Source: Clostridiales bacterium (GTDB taxonomy: Bacteria > Bacillota > Clostridia > Christensenellales > Pumilibacteraceae). From it: 64,000 nt of DNA. The position numbers were made by a program, and so were the translations under genes. The first letter of the stretch is position 1, and each line of letters starts with the position of its first letter. This document shows positions 54,698 to 63,662 of the stretch, piece after piece. The notes below the pieces were generated by a model that was not told where the DNA came from, made no database searches, and was given only the letters and a program-made list of their open reading frames with translations. The stretch covers positions 1 to 64,000 of the forward strand of contig JAFLVE010000011.1 of NCBI GenBank assembly GCA_022511445.1, read 5' to 3'.

Positions 54698-55231
54698 TTA
54701 AAAATCGTAAAGCTGATACAGCATTTCAAAGATAAAATTGTAGTAGCCGGTAACAATCATGATGAAGTTTATAAACATCTGCACTGCGCTTATAACTATG
54801 CCGGCGATTGCCATACCCTTACGGTTGCCCGTAGGACCTGCTTTTTTAAGTCCCATAATCGAGCAAATAAGTCCGGCGATGGGAACGAAAAAGGAAAGTA
54901 TAAATCCGACAAGCGCAAGCGTATTGTTATCCTTTGCGGGCGCGCCTGCGTTATTCTGCGGCGGAGGGTTGTTTACATTGTGTTGCGGCGGCGCGTTGTT
55001 GTATTGGCGCATGCTGTCCGGCGTTTCGTACGCCGCGCCGAAGGGCGAGTTGTCCACAGGCTGTTTGGGCTGATTTTCGTACGCCGCGCCGAAAGGAGTG
55101 TTGTCCTCCTTGGGAGTCGATTGGGTCTCGTTCGGTGCGGTGGGCGAATCCTCGTGGGGCAGCACCGCGCCGCACGTGGGGCAGAATTTAGCGTCGTTTT
55201 CGACTACGCTTCCGCAATTGGGGCAAAACAT
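54698..55231 (-). CDS. Zinc-ribbon plus DUF4190-like membrane protein (paralog), with repeated NTPFGAAYE linker
   Basis: MFCPNCGSVVENDAKFCPTCGAVLP; NTLALVGFILSFFVPIAGLICSIMGLKKA. Confidence 0.8.
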   Translation of the reverse strand: MFCPNCGSVVENDAKFCPTCGAVLPHEDSPTAPNETQSTPKEDNTPFGAAYENQPKQPVDNSPFGAAYETPDSMRQYNNAPPQHNVNNPPPQNNAGAPAKDNNTLALVGFILSFFVPIAGLICSIMGLKKAGPTGNRKGMAIAGIVISAVQMFINFIMIVTGYYNFIFEMLYQLYDF

Positions 55232-55328
55232 TTACATATCCTCCGTAGTATATTCTAAATTAATTATAATACGGTAAATTTGATTTATCAAGGGTTTTTT
55301 TTATTATTAACAGTTTTTTAATCATTTT

Positions 55329-56576
55329 TTAATTTTTTGTCATAAATTTTTCCGCGGCTTTCGTTACGTCGCCCGCGCCCATAAAAATAACCGCCTCGGC
55401 TCCGGCGTTTATTGCGATATTAGCCGCTTCGTCGAGAGAGCTCGCGAGATCGGCGCATTTTCCAAGCATAAAAAGCTCGTCTGTTATTATCTCCGAGCTT
55501 ATGCCTTCTATTTGTTTTTCCCTCGCCGCGTATATCGGCGCGAGTATAACCGTCTCCGCGGAGTACAGCGCCGCCGCCGTCTCCTTAAAAAGCGCGGCGG
55601 TGCGCGAATAGGTGTGCGGCTGGAACACGACTGCGACCGATTTATATATCTCGTGCGCCGCCGTTATCGTCGCGGTTATCTCGTCGGGATGGTGCGCGTA
55701 GTCGGAGTATACCGCCTTGCCGTGCGCCTTTCCCAAGTATTCGAACCGCCTCGCTATGCCCCCGAAGTTTTTGATTGCGGCTATGGCGGAATCCATCGGA
55801 ACGTCGAGTAAATGCGAAACGGACAGCGCGGCGAGCGCGTTATATACGTTGTGCTTTCCGTGTACCGAGAGCTCGGCGCGGGCGAGCTTTTTCCCGCCCG
55901 CCGTAAAGTCGAACGAGTAAAGCCCGTTTTTACTCGATAGCTTTTCCGCACGGTAAAAGTTGTTTTTTTCGAGTCCGAAGCTTATACCGCCCGTTTTGGA
56001 TAAATACGGGTCGTCGCCGTTTACGAGCGGGGTTTCCGAGTTTTTGATGAATTTAAGATATGCGCTTTTTAATTCCGCCTCGGTTTTGTAAAAATCGGGG
56101 TGGTCGTACGCCACGTTAAGCACTACTCCTATGTCGGGCGATAAAAAATGAAAGCTTTTGTTATATTCGCACGCTTCTGTGACAAAAATATCTCTGCCGC
56201 CTATTTTCGACGCGCCCAAAGCCCCCACGTGAACGGTGGGGGAAAGAAACTCGAGCGCCGCTCCCGTCATAGCGGTCGAGGTGCTTTTTCCGTGACAGCC
56301 GGATACGGCGACGCACTTATCGTACAGCCTCGATAGATCCCCGAGGAATTCGGCGCGCTCCACCGTTTTTATGCCCAGCTTTTTCGCTTCTTTCAGCTCG
56401 CAGTTGTCCTGTTTGACGGCGTTGGTGTATACGACGAGGTCTGATCCCGTTACGTTTTTGGGGTCGTGACCGAGTAGATCGCGGTCGGAGCCCGACACCG
56501 TGTGTCCGAAAGAGGCGGCAAGCTCCATAAGCGCGCTCATGGAAGCGCCGTTGCACCCTATAAAATGAATTTTCAT
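55329..56576 (-). CDS. murC: UDP-N-acetylmuramate--L-alanine ligase (MurC-like)
   Basis: MKIHFIGCNGASMSALMELAASFGHTVSGSD; VSGCHGKSTSTAM; YSDYAHHPDEITATI; FQPHTYSRT. Confidence 0.9.
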   Translation of the reverse strand: MKIHFIGCNGASMSALMELAASFGHTVSGSDRDLLGHDPKNVTGSDLVVYTNAVKQDNCELKEAKKLGIKTVERAEFLGDLSRLYDKCVAVSGCHGKSTSTAMTGAALEFLSPTVHVGALGASKIGGRDIFVTEACEYNKSFHFLSPDIGVVLNVAYDHPDFYKTEAELKSAYLKFIKNSETPLVNGDDPYLSKTGGISFGLEKNNFYRAEKLSSKNGLYSFDFTAGGKKLARAELSVHGKHNVYNALAALSVSHLLDVPMDSAIAAIKNFGGIARRFEYLGKAHGKAVYSDYAHHPDEITATITAAHEIYKSVAVVFQPHTYSRTAALFKETAAALYSAETVILAPIYAAREKQIEGISSEIITDELFMLGKCADLASSLDEAANIAINAGAEAVIFMGAGDVTKAAEKFMTKN

Positions 56577-56747
56577 ATTAGTGGAATATGCGCTTTTGTC
56601 CGCCGCCGTTACCCATAAAATTCGGAACAGTTAATTAAATTTTACAATTGTATAAAGGTCGGTGAAAAATATGTCGAAAACTATTGCTTTTTGGAATTTG
56701 TTGTGCTACAATATGGTAGTGCCTGCAATTCCAACTGGAGGAAAATT

Positions 56748-57029
56748 GTGGAAATTACCGAGGTAAGGCTTCGTTTGGTAAAAGACCCCGGCAAGTTAAA
56801 GGCTGCGGCATCTATTACCATTGACGGATGCTTTGTCGTTCACGACCTTCGCGTGGTCGAGAATGAGGGGGCGTTGTTTATCGCAATGCCCAACAAGCGC
56901 ATAAACACGGGAGAGTTCCGTGACATAGCGCATCCAATCAATAACGAAACGCGCGACTATATCGCCAAGCTCGTTATCGAGAAATATAAAGAGGAAGCCG
57001 CAAAGGCGGCGCAAGATTCGCAAGACTGA
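56748..57029 (+). CDS. spoVG: SpoVG (GTG start 56748)
   Basis: EITEVRLRLVKDPGKLKAAASITIDGCFVVHDLRVVEN...FIAMPNKR; SD GGAGG. Confidence 0.95.
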   Translation: MEITEVRLRLVKDPGKLKAAASITIDGCFVVHDLRVVENEGALFIAMPNKRINTGEFRDIAHPINNETRDYIAKLVIEKYKEEAAKAAQDSQD

Positions 57030-57413
57030 TTTCACACCTCCGTTAGTACCCAAGCACGACTTTTTACGAGTCTTTTTGTTAGTTTGTGTCGTGTCGCATG
57101 ATAGCGCTACCCTTTGTTAAATTTCCTTTGTGAGACGCTTCGGGAAAAAACCCCCGTCGACGTCTATTTTGTGTTATCGATTAATGCGTATTCCGTTTAA
57201 CTGCGGAGCGTCGGTTTTTTTATGCGGCGGCGCTATTGTTTTTTTTGCGCTATTACTCCTCTGTAAAACGGCGGGGCATAAAGAGTATTTGTCGCTAAAA
57301 ACAGCGCAAAAACGCTTGCTTTTGTTTTATTGTAGTGATATAATAACAATGCTTTGTTTTTAAGCGGATTTTTCCGCGTTGCAAAAAGTACGGATTTTAG
57401 GAGAAATACGGTT

Positions 57414-57713
57414 ATGCAATTTCTTTCGGCAACAGTAGCGGGCTGGGTCGCAGACTCGTTCCCGATTATAAGACTTGTGATGCTTATACTCATGATTCTT
57501 ATCGGGCTTGCGCTCGTTTTACTTATAATGTTTCAGCCTTCTTCGTCTTCGGGCATGGGCGCGCTCACCGGTCAGCGCGACACATTCTACTCAAAGGACA
57601 AATCAAAGTCGCTTGAGTCGGTCATGAAAAAGATTACGGTCATTCTCGGCGTTATCGAGGGTGTGCTCGCAATCATCTTCTTCGTGACTCTGATTATCTA
57701 CCGCGGAGCATAA
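57414..57713 (+). CDS. secG: Preprotein translocase subunit SecG
   Basis: LVLLIMFQPSSSSGMGALTG between two TMs; followed by rnr. Confidence 0.85.
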   Translation: MQFLSATVAGWVADSFPIIRLVMLILMILIGLALVLLIMFQPSSSSGMGALTGQRDTFYSKDKSKSLESVMKKITVILGVIEGVLAIIFFVTLIIYRGA

Positions 57714-57718
57714 AGGAA

Positions 57719-57742
57719 GGGACCGGATAACGGTCCTTTTTT
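57719..57742 (+). terminator. Rho-independent terminator
   Basis: GGACCG-GATAA-CGGTCC followed by T6. Confidence 0.75.
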
Positions 57743-57799
57743 ATTGGAGAATATACGGTCGGTACGGTAAATTTCGGCAATAATACCATAGGTGAAAAA

Positions 57800-59821
57800 T
57801 TGAAAAAGAACAGTAAGAAAAAGTCTAACGATAGGAAAAAAACCAAAGGAAGAATAAAATCGGAGGTAAAGCACGCCGCCCGCAGGTCTGCCGTAAAAAA
57901 ATCACGTGCGGTAAAACCGACGGGATATGACGGAACTGTCCCGACGGTTGTCGGCGTTATCGATTGCAAGGGCGACCGCTTCGGGTTTATTCCGCACGGT
58001 GACGGCGACGTGTACGTGCACGGACACAATCTTTTCGGCGCGCGCCACGGCGACACCGTTCGCGTGCTTATTACCGATACTCGCCCACTTCGCGAGGGCG
58101 GAGTGCGCGAGGAAGGGCAGGTGATAGAAATTTTGGAGCGCAATCCCATGAATATCGTCGCGACGGTGGTTTATGAGGATAACGCTTTTTTCGCCGTGCC
58201 CGACGACAGACATTTCGGCGACAAGCTCGACGTCGTATCTCTCGGCGGCGCTGCCGAGCACGACAAGGTTATAATCGAAATCGTGCCGAGTAGATTCGGC
58301 GATACCGCAAAGGTGGTCGCCGTGCTCGGACGTTTCGACGAGATCGGCATGGACGTAAAAAGCGTCATTGCGTCGCACAATCTGCGCACCGAATTTCCCC
58401 AGGACGTTTTACTCGAGTGCGAGGCGTTCCCCGATACGATAGACGAGAGCGAGGCGGAAAAGCCGTACCGAGCGGATTTTCGCGGTAGCATTATTTTTAC
58501 AATCGACGGCGCGGACAGCAAGGACTTTGACGACGCCGTGTCGATAGAGCGCACGCCGACGGGCGGATATAAGCTCGGCGTGTACATTGCGGACGTAGCG
58601 GAGTACGTTAAAAAGGGCGCGCCCCTTGACAGGGAGGCGTACCTTCGCGGTACCAGTGTGTACCTTGCCGACCGCGTTATTCCCATGCTGCCCGAAAAGC
58701 TGAGTAACGGGCTTTGCTCGCTTAACGAGGGCGAGGACAGGCTCACGCTTGCGGTGCTTATGGATTTTGACGGAAGCGGAAACATGCTCGATTACGAGAT
58801 AACGGAGGGGGTGATACGCTCCTCGGCGCGCCTTACCTATACGGGCGTTCAGGCAATGCTTGACGGCGACGAGGCGTTAAGAGCGCGCTACGCCGCCGTC
58901 GTCCCGTCGCTCGAGGCAATGAAGGAGCTTGCGCTAAAGCGCATAAAGCTTAGGAAAGAGCGCGGCTCGATAGACTTTACTCTTACCGAAACGCAGATTA
59001 AATTCGATTCGGTGGGGCACGTCGTCGATATAGAAAAGCGCCCCTCGCTTTTAAGCATGAAGATTATCGAGGAGTTTATGATTGCCGCCAACTGTGCCGT
59101 TGCGGAAAAGTTCAGCAAACTCAAAATCCCGTTCGTATACAGGGTGCACGAGCGGCCGTCCGGCGAAAAGCTTCAAAACCTTAACGCGTTTTTGGAGGCT
59201 GTCGGCGTGCGCGCGCGCATTTCCCTTACGCCTAACCCGAAGCAGGTGGCTTCGCTCCTTAGCGGTATAGACGAGGACATATCGGCGGCGGTAAACAAAA
59301 TCGCGCTCCGCTCCATGGCAAAGGCGACCTACGAGCCGAGAAACGAGGGGCACTTCGGGCTTAACGAGGAATACTACTGTCACTTTACTTCGCCCATACG
59401 CCGCTATCCCGACCTTATGATTCACAGGATTATAAAAACGTGTTTAAGAGAGGGAGTAAAGGCGACGAAAAAATTCCGCGACGATACCGTTTCCGCCGCA
59501 AAGCAAAGCTCCAAAACCGAGCGCGTCGCGCAGGACTGCGAGCGCAAGGTAGACGACTGTAAAAAGGCTGAGTACATGTCGCACCATATCGGAGAAAAAT
59601 ACACCGGCGTAATAAGCTCGGTGACCGACTTCGGCTATTTTGTGGAGCTGCCTAATTCGGCGGAGGGGCTTGTCCGCATGGGACATCTTCCGCCCGCAGC
59701 CTCGTTTGACAAGCGGCGTATGTGCATAGTGTGCGGAAGAAAGCAATATCGTCTCGGCGACAAGGCGGACGTTATCGTCGAAAAGGTCGAGGGCGACAGA
59801 ATCGATTTCCGCCCGGTGTAG
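57800..59821 (+). CDS. rnr: Ribonuclease R (TTG start)
   Basis: FTIDGADSKDFDDAVSIE; YCHFTSPIRRYPDLMIHRI; C-terminal S1 domain. Confidence 0.95.
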   Translation: MKKNSKKKSNDRKKTKGRIKSEVKHAARRSAVKKSRAVKPTGYDGTVPTVVGVIDCKGDRFGFIPHGDGDVYVHGHNLFGARHGDTVRVLITDTRPLREGGVREEGQVIEILERNPMNIVATVVYEDNAFFAVPDDRHFGDKLDVVSLGGAAEHDKVIIEIVPSRFGDTAKVVAVLGRFDEIGMDVKSVIASHNLRTEFPQDVLLECEAFPDTIDESEAEKPYRADFRGSIIFTIDGADSKDFDDAVSIERTPTGGYKLGVYIADVAEYVKKGAPLDREAYLRGTSVYLADRVIPMLPEKLSNGLCSLNEGEDRLTLAVLMDFDGSGNMLDYEITEGVIRSSARLTYTGVQAMLDGDEALRARYAAVVPSLEAMKELALKRIKLRKERGSIDFTLTETQIKFDSVGHVVDIEKRPSLLSMKIIEEFMIAANCAVAEKFSKLKIPFVYRVHERPSGEKLQNLNAFLEAVGVRARISLTPNPKQVASLLSGIDEDISAAVNKIALRSMAKATYEPRNEGHFGLNEEYYCHFTSPIRRYPDLMIHRIIKTCLREGVKATKKFRDDTVSAAKQSSKTERVAQDCERKVDDCKKAEYMSHHIGEKYTGVISSVTDFGYFVELPNSAEGLVRMGHLPPAASFDKRRMCIVCGRKQYRLGDKADVIVEKVEGDRIDFRPV

Positions 59822-59913
59822 TTCGTATAGGATATATATAGCATATAACTTCGGTTGACAAGGAAGCGTTATTGTAGTAAAATATCGGCTGAAGTCAGAG
59901 CGATGGAGTGGAT

Positions 59914-61005
59914 ATGAAAATAGGCGTTGTTGGACTCCCCAACGTGGGGAAAAGTACGCTGTTTAACGCGATAACGGAAGCGGGCGCGGAATGCGCCAAC
60001 TATCCGTTTTGCACAATCGAGCCCAACGTGGGCGTCGTTGCCGTTCCCGACGAGCGGCTATCCGTGCTCGAAAAGATGTATTCTTCCAAGCGCGTAGTGC
60101 CCGCCACAATCGAGTTTGTCGATATTGCGGGGCTTGTAAAGGGCGCAAGCCACGGCGAGGGGCTCGGCAATAAGTTCCTGTCGCACATACGCGAGGTGGA
60201 CGCAATACTTATGGTCGTACGTTGCTTCGACGACGAGAATATAATAAACGTGTCCGATACGGTCGACCCCGTTCGCGACGCGGAGACGATAAACACCGAG
60301 CTGTGCCTTGCCGACCTCGAGAGTATAGAAAAGCGGCGCGCGCGGTTTGAAAAGATAGTAAAAAGCGGCGATCCCAAAGCCGCCGCCGCGCTTAAAACTT
60401 TGCAGGATATGACGGAGTGCGTAAACTCGGGAAAGTCGTTGCGCTCTCTTCACCTCGACTATGAAACGCTGTCCGCGGTCGACGGACAGTTTTTGCTGTC
60501 CACAAAACCGATTATCTACGTCGCCAACATTTCGGAAAGCGATATCGGCGCGGCGGAAAATAAATACGTTAAAGCGCTTAAGGACTTTGCCGCGGCGGAC
60601 GGTGCGGCTTGCATCGATATCTGCGCCAAGGCCGAGCAGGAAATTTCCGCTCTTCCCAAAGAGGAGCGTGCGGAATACCTCGAGGCGTTGGGACTTACTA
60701 AGTCCGGGCTCGAGCGCATTATAACCTCCGGCTACGACCTACTCGGGCTGATGAGTTTTCTCACCGCGGGCGAAAAGGAAGTTCGCGCCTGGACGATAGA
60801 AAAGGGCACCACCGCGCCAAAGGCGGCTGGCAAGATTCACACCGACTTCGAGCGCGGCTTTATCCGCGCCGAAATAGTGTCGTACGACGACCTTGTTACT
60901 TGCGGAAGCATTGCCGCGGTCAAGGCGGCGGGCAAACTCCGCAGCGAGGGTAAGGACTACGTTATGCGCGACGGCGACGTCGTCGAATTTAAATTTAACG
61001 TGTAG
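59914..61005 (+). CDS. ychF: Obg-like ATPase/GTPase YchF
   Basis: MKIGVVGLPNVGKSTLFNAITEAGAECANYPFCTIEPNVGVV. Confidence 0.95.
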   Translation: MKIGVVGLPNVGKSTLFNAITEAGAECANYPFCTIEPNVGVVAVPDERLSVLEKMYSSKRVVPATIEFVDIAGLVKGASHGEGLGNKFLSHIREVDAILMVVRCFDDENIINVSDTVDPVRDAETINTELCLADLESIEKRRARFEKIVKSGDPKAAAALKTLQDMTECVNSGKSLRSLHLDYETLSAVDGQFLLSTKPIIYVANISESDIGAAENKYVKALKDFAAADGAACIDICAKAEQEISALPKEERAEYLEALGLTKSGLERIITSGYDLLGLMSFLTAGEKEVRAWTIEKGTTAPKAAGKIHTDFERGFIRAEIVSYDDLVTCGSIAAVKAAGKLRSEGKDYVMRDGDVVEFKFNV

Positions 61006-61033
61006 TAAACGAGATACGATTTAAGAGGACAAT

Positions 61034-62683
61034 ATGCTTGATTTTAAGAAGATAATTTACGACGAGGCGGTTAAGGCGCTTGACGGGCTCGAGATAACCG
61101 ACGTAGCGCCGAGCGACGCGTTTTGCGACTACTGCGTTCCGTGCTTTAAGTTTGCAAAGCTTTTGCGTAAAGCGCCCAAGATTATTGCCGAGGAAGCGGC
61201 AAGCAGAATTAAAATCGACGGAATAAAAACGGAGGCGCTTAACGGCTACCTTAACTTCACGATAGAGCGCGACACGCTTACAAAGCTGTTGTTTTCCACT
61301 GTGCTCGGCGCCGATAAGCCGCTCAAGGGCAAGACGGTGTGTATCGATTACTCGTCCGTAAATATCGCAAAGCCGTTCCATATCGGGCATTTGATGACGA
61401 CCGTCATAGGCGGCTCGCTGTACAAAATGTACGCCGCGCTCGGCGCAAAGGCGGTTGGTATAAACCACCTCGGCGATTGGGGCACGCAGTTCGGCGGGCT
61501 TATTTCCGCGTTCCGCAAATGGGGAAGCGAGGAAAGACTTAACGCGCGCGGGCTTGACGAGCTCCTCGAGCTTTACGTTAAGTTTCACGCCGAGGAGAAA
61601 AACGACCCGTCGCTTAAGGACGAGGCGCGCGGCTGGTCCAAAAAGATAGAGTCCGGCGATCCTTACGCCGTGGGGCTTTTCGAAAAGTTTAAGGCAATCA
61701 CGCTCGAGCAAGCCAAAAAGGTTTACCGTCGGCTTAATATAGAGTTCGACAGCTATCTCGGCGAAAGCTTTTACGTCGACAAGGTTGGCGGCGTAGAGGA
61801 TAAACTAAAAACGAAAAACCTTCTCGAAACGAGCGACGGCGCGGAGATAGTTACGGTAGGCGAGGATATGCCGCCCGCTATCATACGGCGCAGCGACGGC
61901 GCGTCGCTGTACGTAGCGCGCGACCTTGCCGCCGCGTACTACCGTCACGAAACCTACAACTTCGATAAATGCCTGTATGTTGTGGCGTCGCACCAGGCGC
62001 TGCACTTTAAGCAGTTTTTTAAGGTGCTCGAGCTTCTCGGCGAGCCGTGGGCAAAGGACATGGTGCACGTAAGCTACGGCATGGTATCAGTCGAGGGCGC
62101 GGCGCTTTCCACCCGCGAGGGCAACGTTCTGTTCTTAAACGACGTGCTCGATTCGGCGGTAAGTAAGGCGGCGGGTATAATCGAGGAGCGCAATCCCTCG
62201 CTCGAGGGTAAGGAAAAGGTGTCCGAAAGCGTGGGCGTCGGCGCGGTCGTTTTCGGCGCGCTGTACGACGGCAGGCTAAAGGATAAGAATTTCTCGCTGG
62301 AAGCGGCGCTCAACTTCGACGGCGAAACGGGGCCGTACGTTCAGTACACGCACGCGCGCTGCCGTTCCGTGCTCTCTAAGGCAGGAAAGTTTAACCGCAA
62401 AGTGGACGTGAAACATCTTTCTGACGACGCCGCGTACGAGACGGTAAAGCTCCTTTACGACTTCGATTCGGTCGTGTATAACGCCGCAACCAAGTACGAG
62501 CCGTCCGTGGTTTCGAGGCGGCTTGTTAAAATCTGCCAGGCGTTTAACAGGTTTTATAACGCGGACAGAATCATGTGCGGCGGGGAAGTGCAGGACGCAC
62601 GTCTCGCGCTTACCGAAAAGGTCGCGGACACGCTTAAGTACGGCTTGTCCTTGCTCCTTCTCGACGCACCCGAAAGAATGTGA
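61034..62683 (+). CDS. argS: Arginyl-tRNA synthetase
   Basis: SSVNIAKPFHIGHLMTTVIGGSLYKMYAALGAKAVGINHLGDWGTQFG. Confidence 0.95.
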   Translation: MLDFKKIIYDEAVKALDGLEITDVAPSDAFCDYCVPCFKFAKLLRKAPKIIAEEAASRIKIDGIKTEALNGYLNFTIERDTLTKLLFSTVLGADKPLKGKTVCIDYSSVNIAKPFHIGHLMTTVIGGSLYKMYAALGAKAVGINHLGDWGTQFGGLISAFRKWGSEERLNARGLDELLELYVKFHAEEKNDPSLKDEARGWSKKIESGDPYAVGLFEKFKAITLEQAKKVYRRLNIEFDSYLGESFYVDKVGGVEDKLKTKNLLETSDGAEIVTVGEDMPPAIIRRSDGASLYVARDLAAAYYRHETYNFDKCLYVVASHQALHFKQFFKVLELLGEPWAKDMVHVSYGMVSVEGAALSTREGNVLFLNDVLDSAVSKAAGIIEERNPSLEGKEKVSESVGVGAVVFGALYDGRLKDKNFSLEAALNFDGETGPYVQYTHARCRSVLSKAGKFNRKVDVKHLSDDAAYETVKLLYDFDSVVYNAATKYEPSVVSRRLVKICQAFNRFYNADRIMCGGEVQDARLALTEKVADTLKYGLSLLLLDAPERM

Positions 62684-62729
62684 TTGTTGCTTAGATAAGA
62701 GATAAAAGATAAGTTTAGACGATTTTAAA

Positions 62730-62753
62730 GTCCCCGCTATGCGGGGATTTTTT
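62730..62753 (+). terminator. Rho-independent terminator after argS
   Basis: TCCCCGC-TAT-GCGGGGA followed by T-tract. Confidence 0.8.
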
Positions 62754-62761
62754 ACAGAGAT

Positions 62762-62864
62762 GAGATTCTTCGGCGAAGCCTCAGAATGACAAAAAAGGGA
62801 ATAAGTAAGAGACAAACATTTTTTGTCATTCTGAACAAGCGCGAAGCGCGCCGTGAAGAATCTC
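62762..62864. repeat. Imperfect palindromic REP/MITE-like element
   Basis: GAGATTCTTC/GAAGAATCTC at the ends and CAGAATGACAAAAAA/TTTTTTGTCATTCTG inside. Confidence 0.75.
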
Positions 62865-62936
62865 TACCTTAATGCCGCGAAGCGGCTTATTATTAATTTT
62901 AAATTATTCGATTTTATCTTAGCAACGAAGTCGGCG

Positions 62937-63116
62937 CTAAAACGTGTAGCCTTCGTCTCTGCCGCAGTTATTCCGCGAGTCGCCGTCCCCGAAAAGATTG
63001 CCGTTACGCGACTGCATCATTAGGAACATAATAAGTATTTGGTTTATATCCTCGGTACCGTTCGACTCCGTAAGCAGCAGAATAAGCATAAGTATCGAAA
63101 AAATATCTTCACGCAT
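62937..63116 (-). CDS. Small ORF (59 aa), MREDIFSILMLILLLTESNGTEDINQILIMFLMMQSRNGNLFGDGDSRNNCGRDEGYTF; not in ORF track
   Basis: Reverse strand GGAGG, 7 nt before ATG 63116; stop TAG 62937-62939. Confidence 0.6.
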   Translation of the reverse strand: MREDIFSILMLILLLTESNGTEDINQILIMFLMMQSRNGNLFGDGDSRNNCGRDEGYTF

Positions 63117-63274
63117 GGCACGTCCTCCGATATGTTGTTATATATGCGGTCTGCGTTTTTTGCGTTACTTTTTTTACTGCGGGATGAGTAAAAGAAAAAA
63201 AGAGTGTAACCCAATCGTTTTAAAAAATTCGACAAATTTTTTAAGACGGCGTAAAAAAAGCGGATTTTTCGGCA

Positions 63275-63303
63275 TTGACACACACTTTTATATATGTTAA
63301 ACT
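63275..63303 (+). promoter_or_regulatory. Promoter TTGACA-N17-TAAACT with ATATG...CATAT inverted motif, upstream of arsR-like gene
   Basis: TTGACA 63275-63280; TATATGTTAAACTATGCATATATG spanning the -10. Confidence 0.6.
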
Positions 63304-63311
63304 ATGCATAT

Positions 63312-63662
63312 ATGAACACGATGCTTCTTGACGCCGTAACCGCCGGCGAAATCACGGCGCAGCTGCCGAGCGAAACCGCATTAAACTGCTTATCCGATTA
63401 TTTTTCGGCGCTTGCGGACGTTACGCGGCTGAAAATTTTATCGGCGCTGTCGGTGTCTACGCTTTGCGTGACCGATATTTCGGCGCTGACTGGAATAAAC
63501 CAGACTACTGTGTCGCACCAGCTCCGCCACTTAAAATCGGTGCGGCTCGTAAAGTCTACGCGTCAAGGCAAGGTCATGTTCTACTCACTCGGAGATAAAG
63601 GATTTTCGACTATCATGGGGTGCGCCGTCACGTCGGTATTCGAAAGGGAGAGCTTATGGTAA
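63312..63662 (+). CDS. ArsR-family HTH regulator
   Basis: LADVTRLKILSALSVSTLCVTDISALTGINQTTVSHQLRHLKSVRLVKSTRQGKVMFYSL. Confidence 0.9.
   Translation: MNTMLLDAVTAGEITAQLPSETALNCLSDYFSALADVTRLKILSALSVSTLCVTDISALTGINQTTVSHQLRHLKSVRLVKSTRQGKVMFYSLGDKGFSTIMGCAVTSVFERESLW

Noticed and set aside
57414-59821. tmRNA/smpB expected after secG-rnr
   Set aside because: No smpB ORF or ssrA-like sequence was recognised downstream; ychF follows instead.
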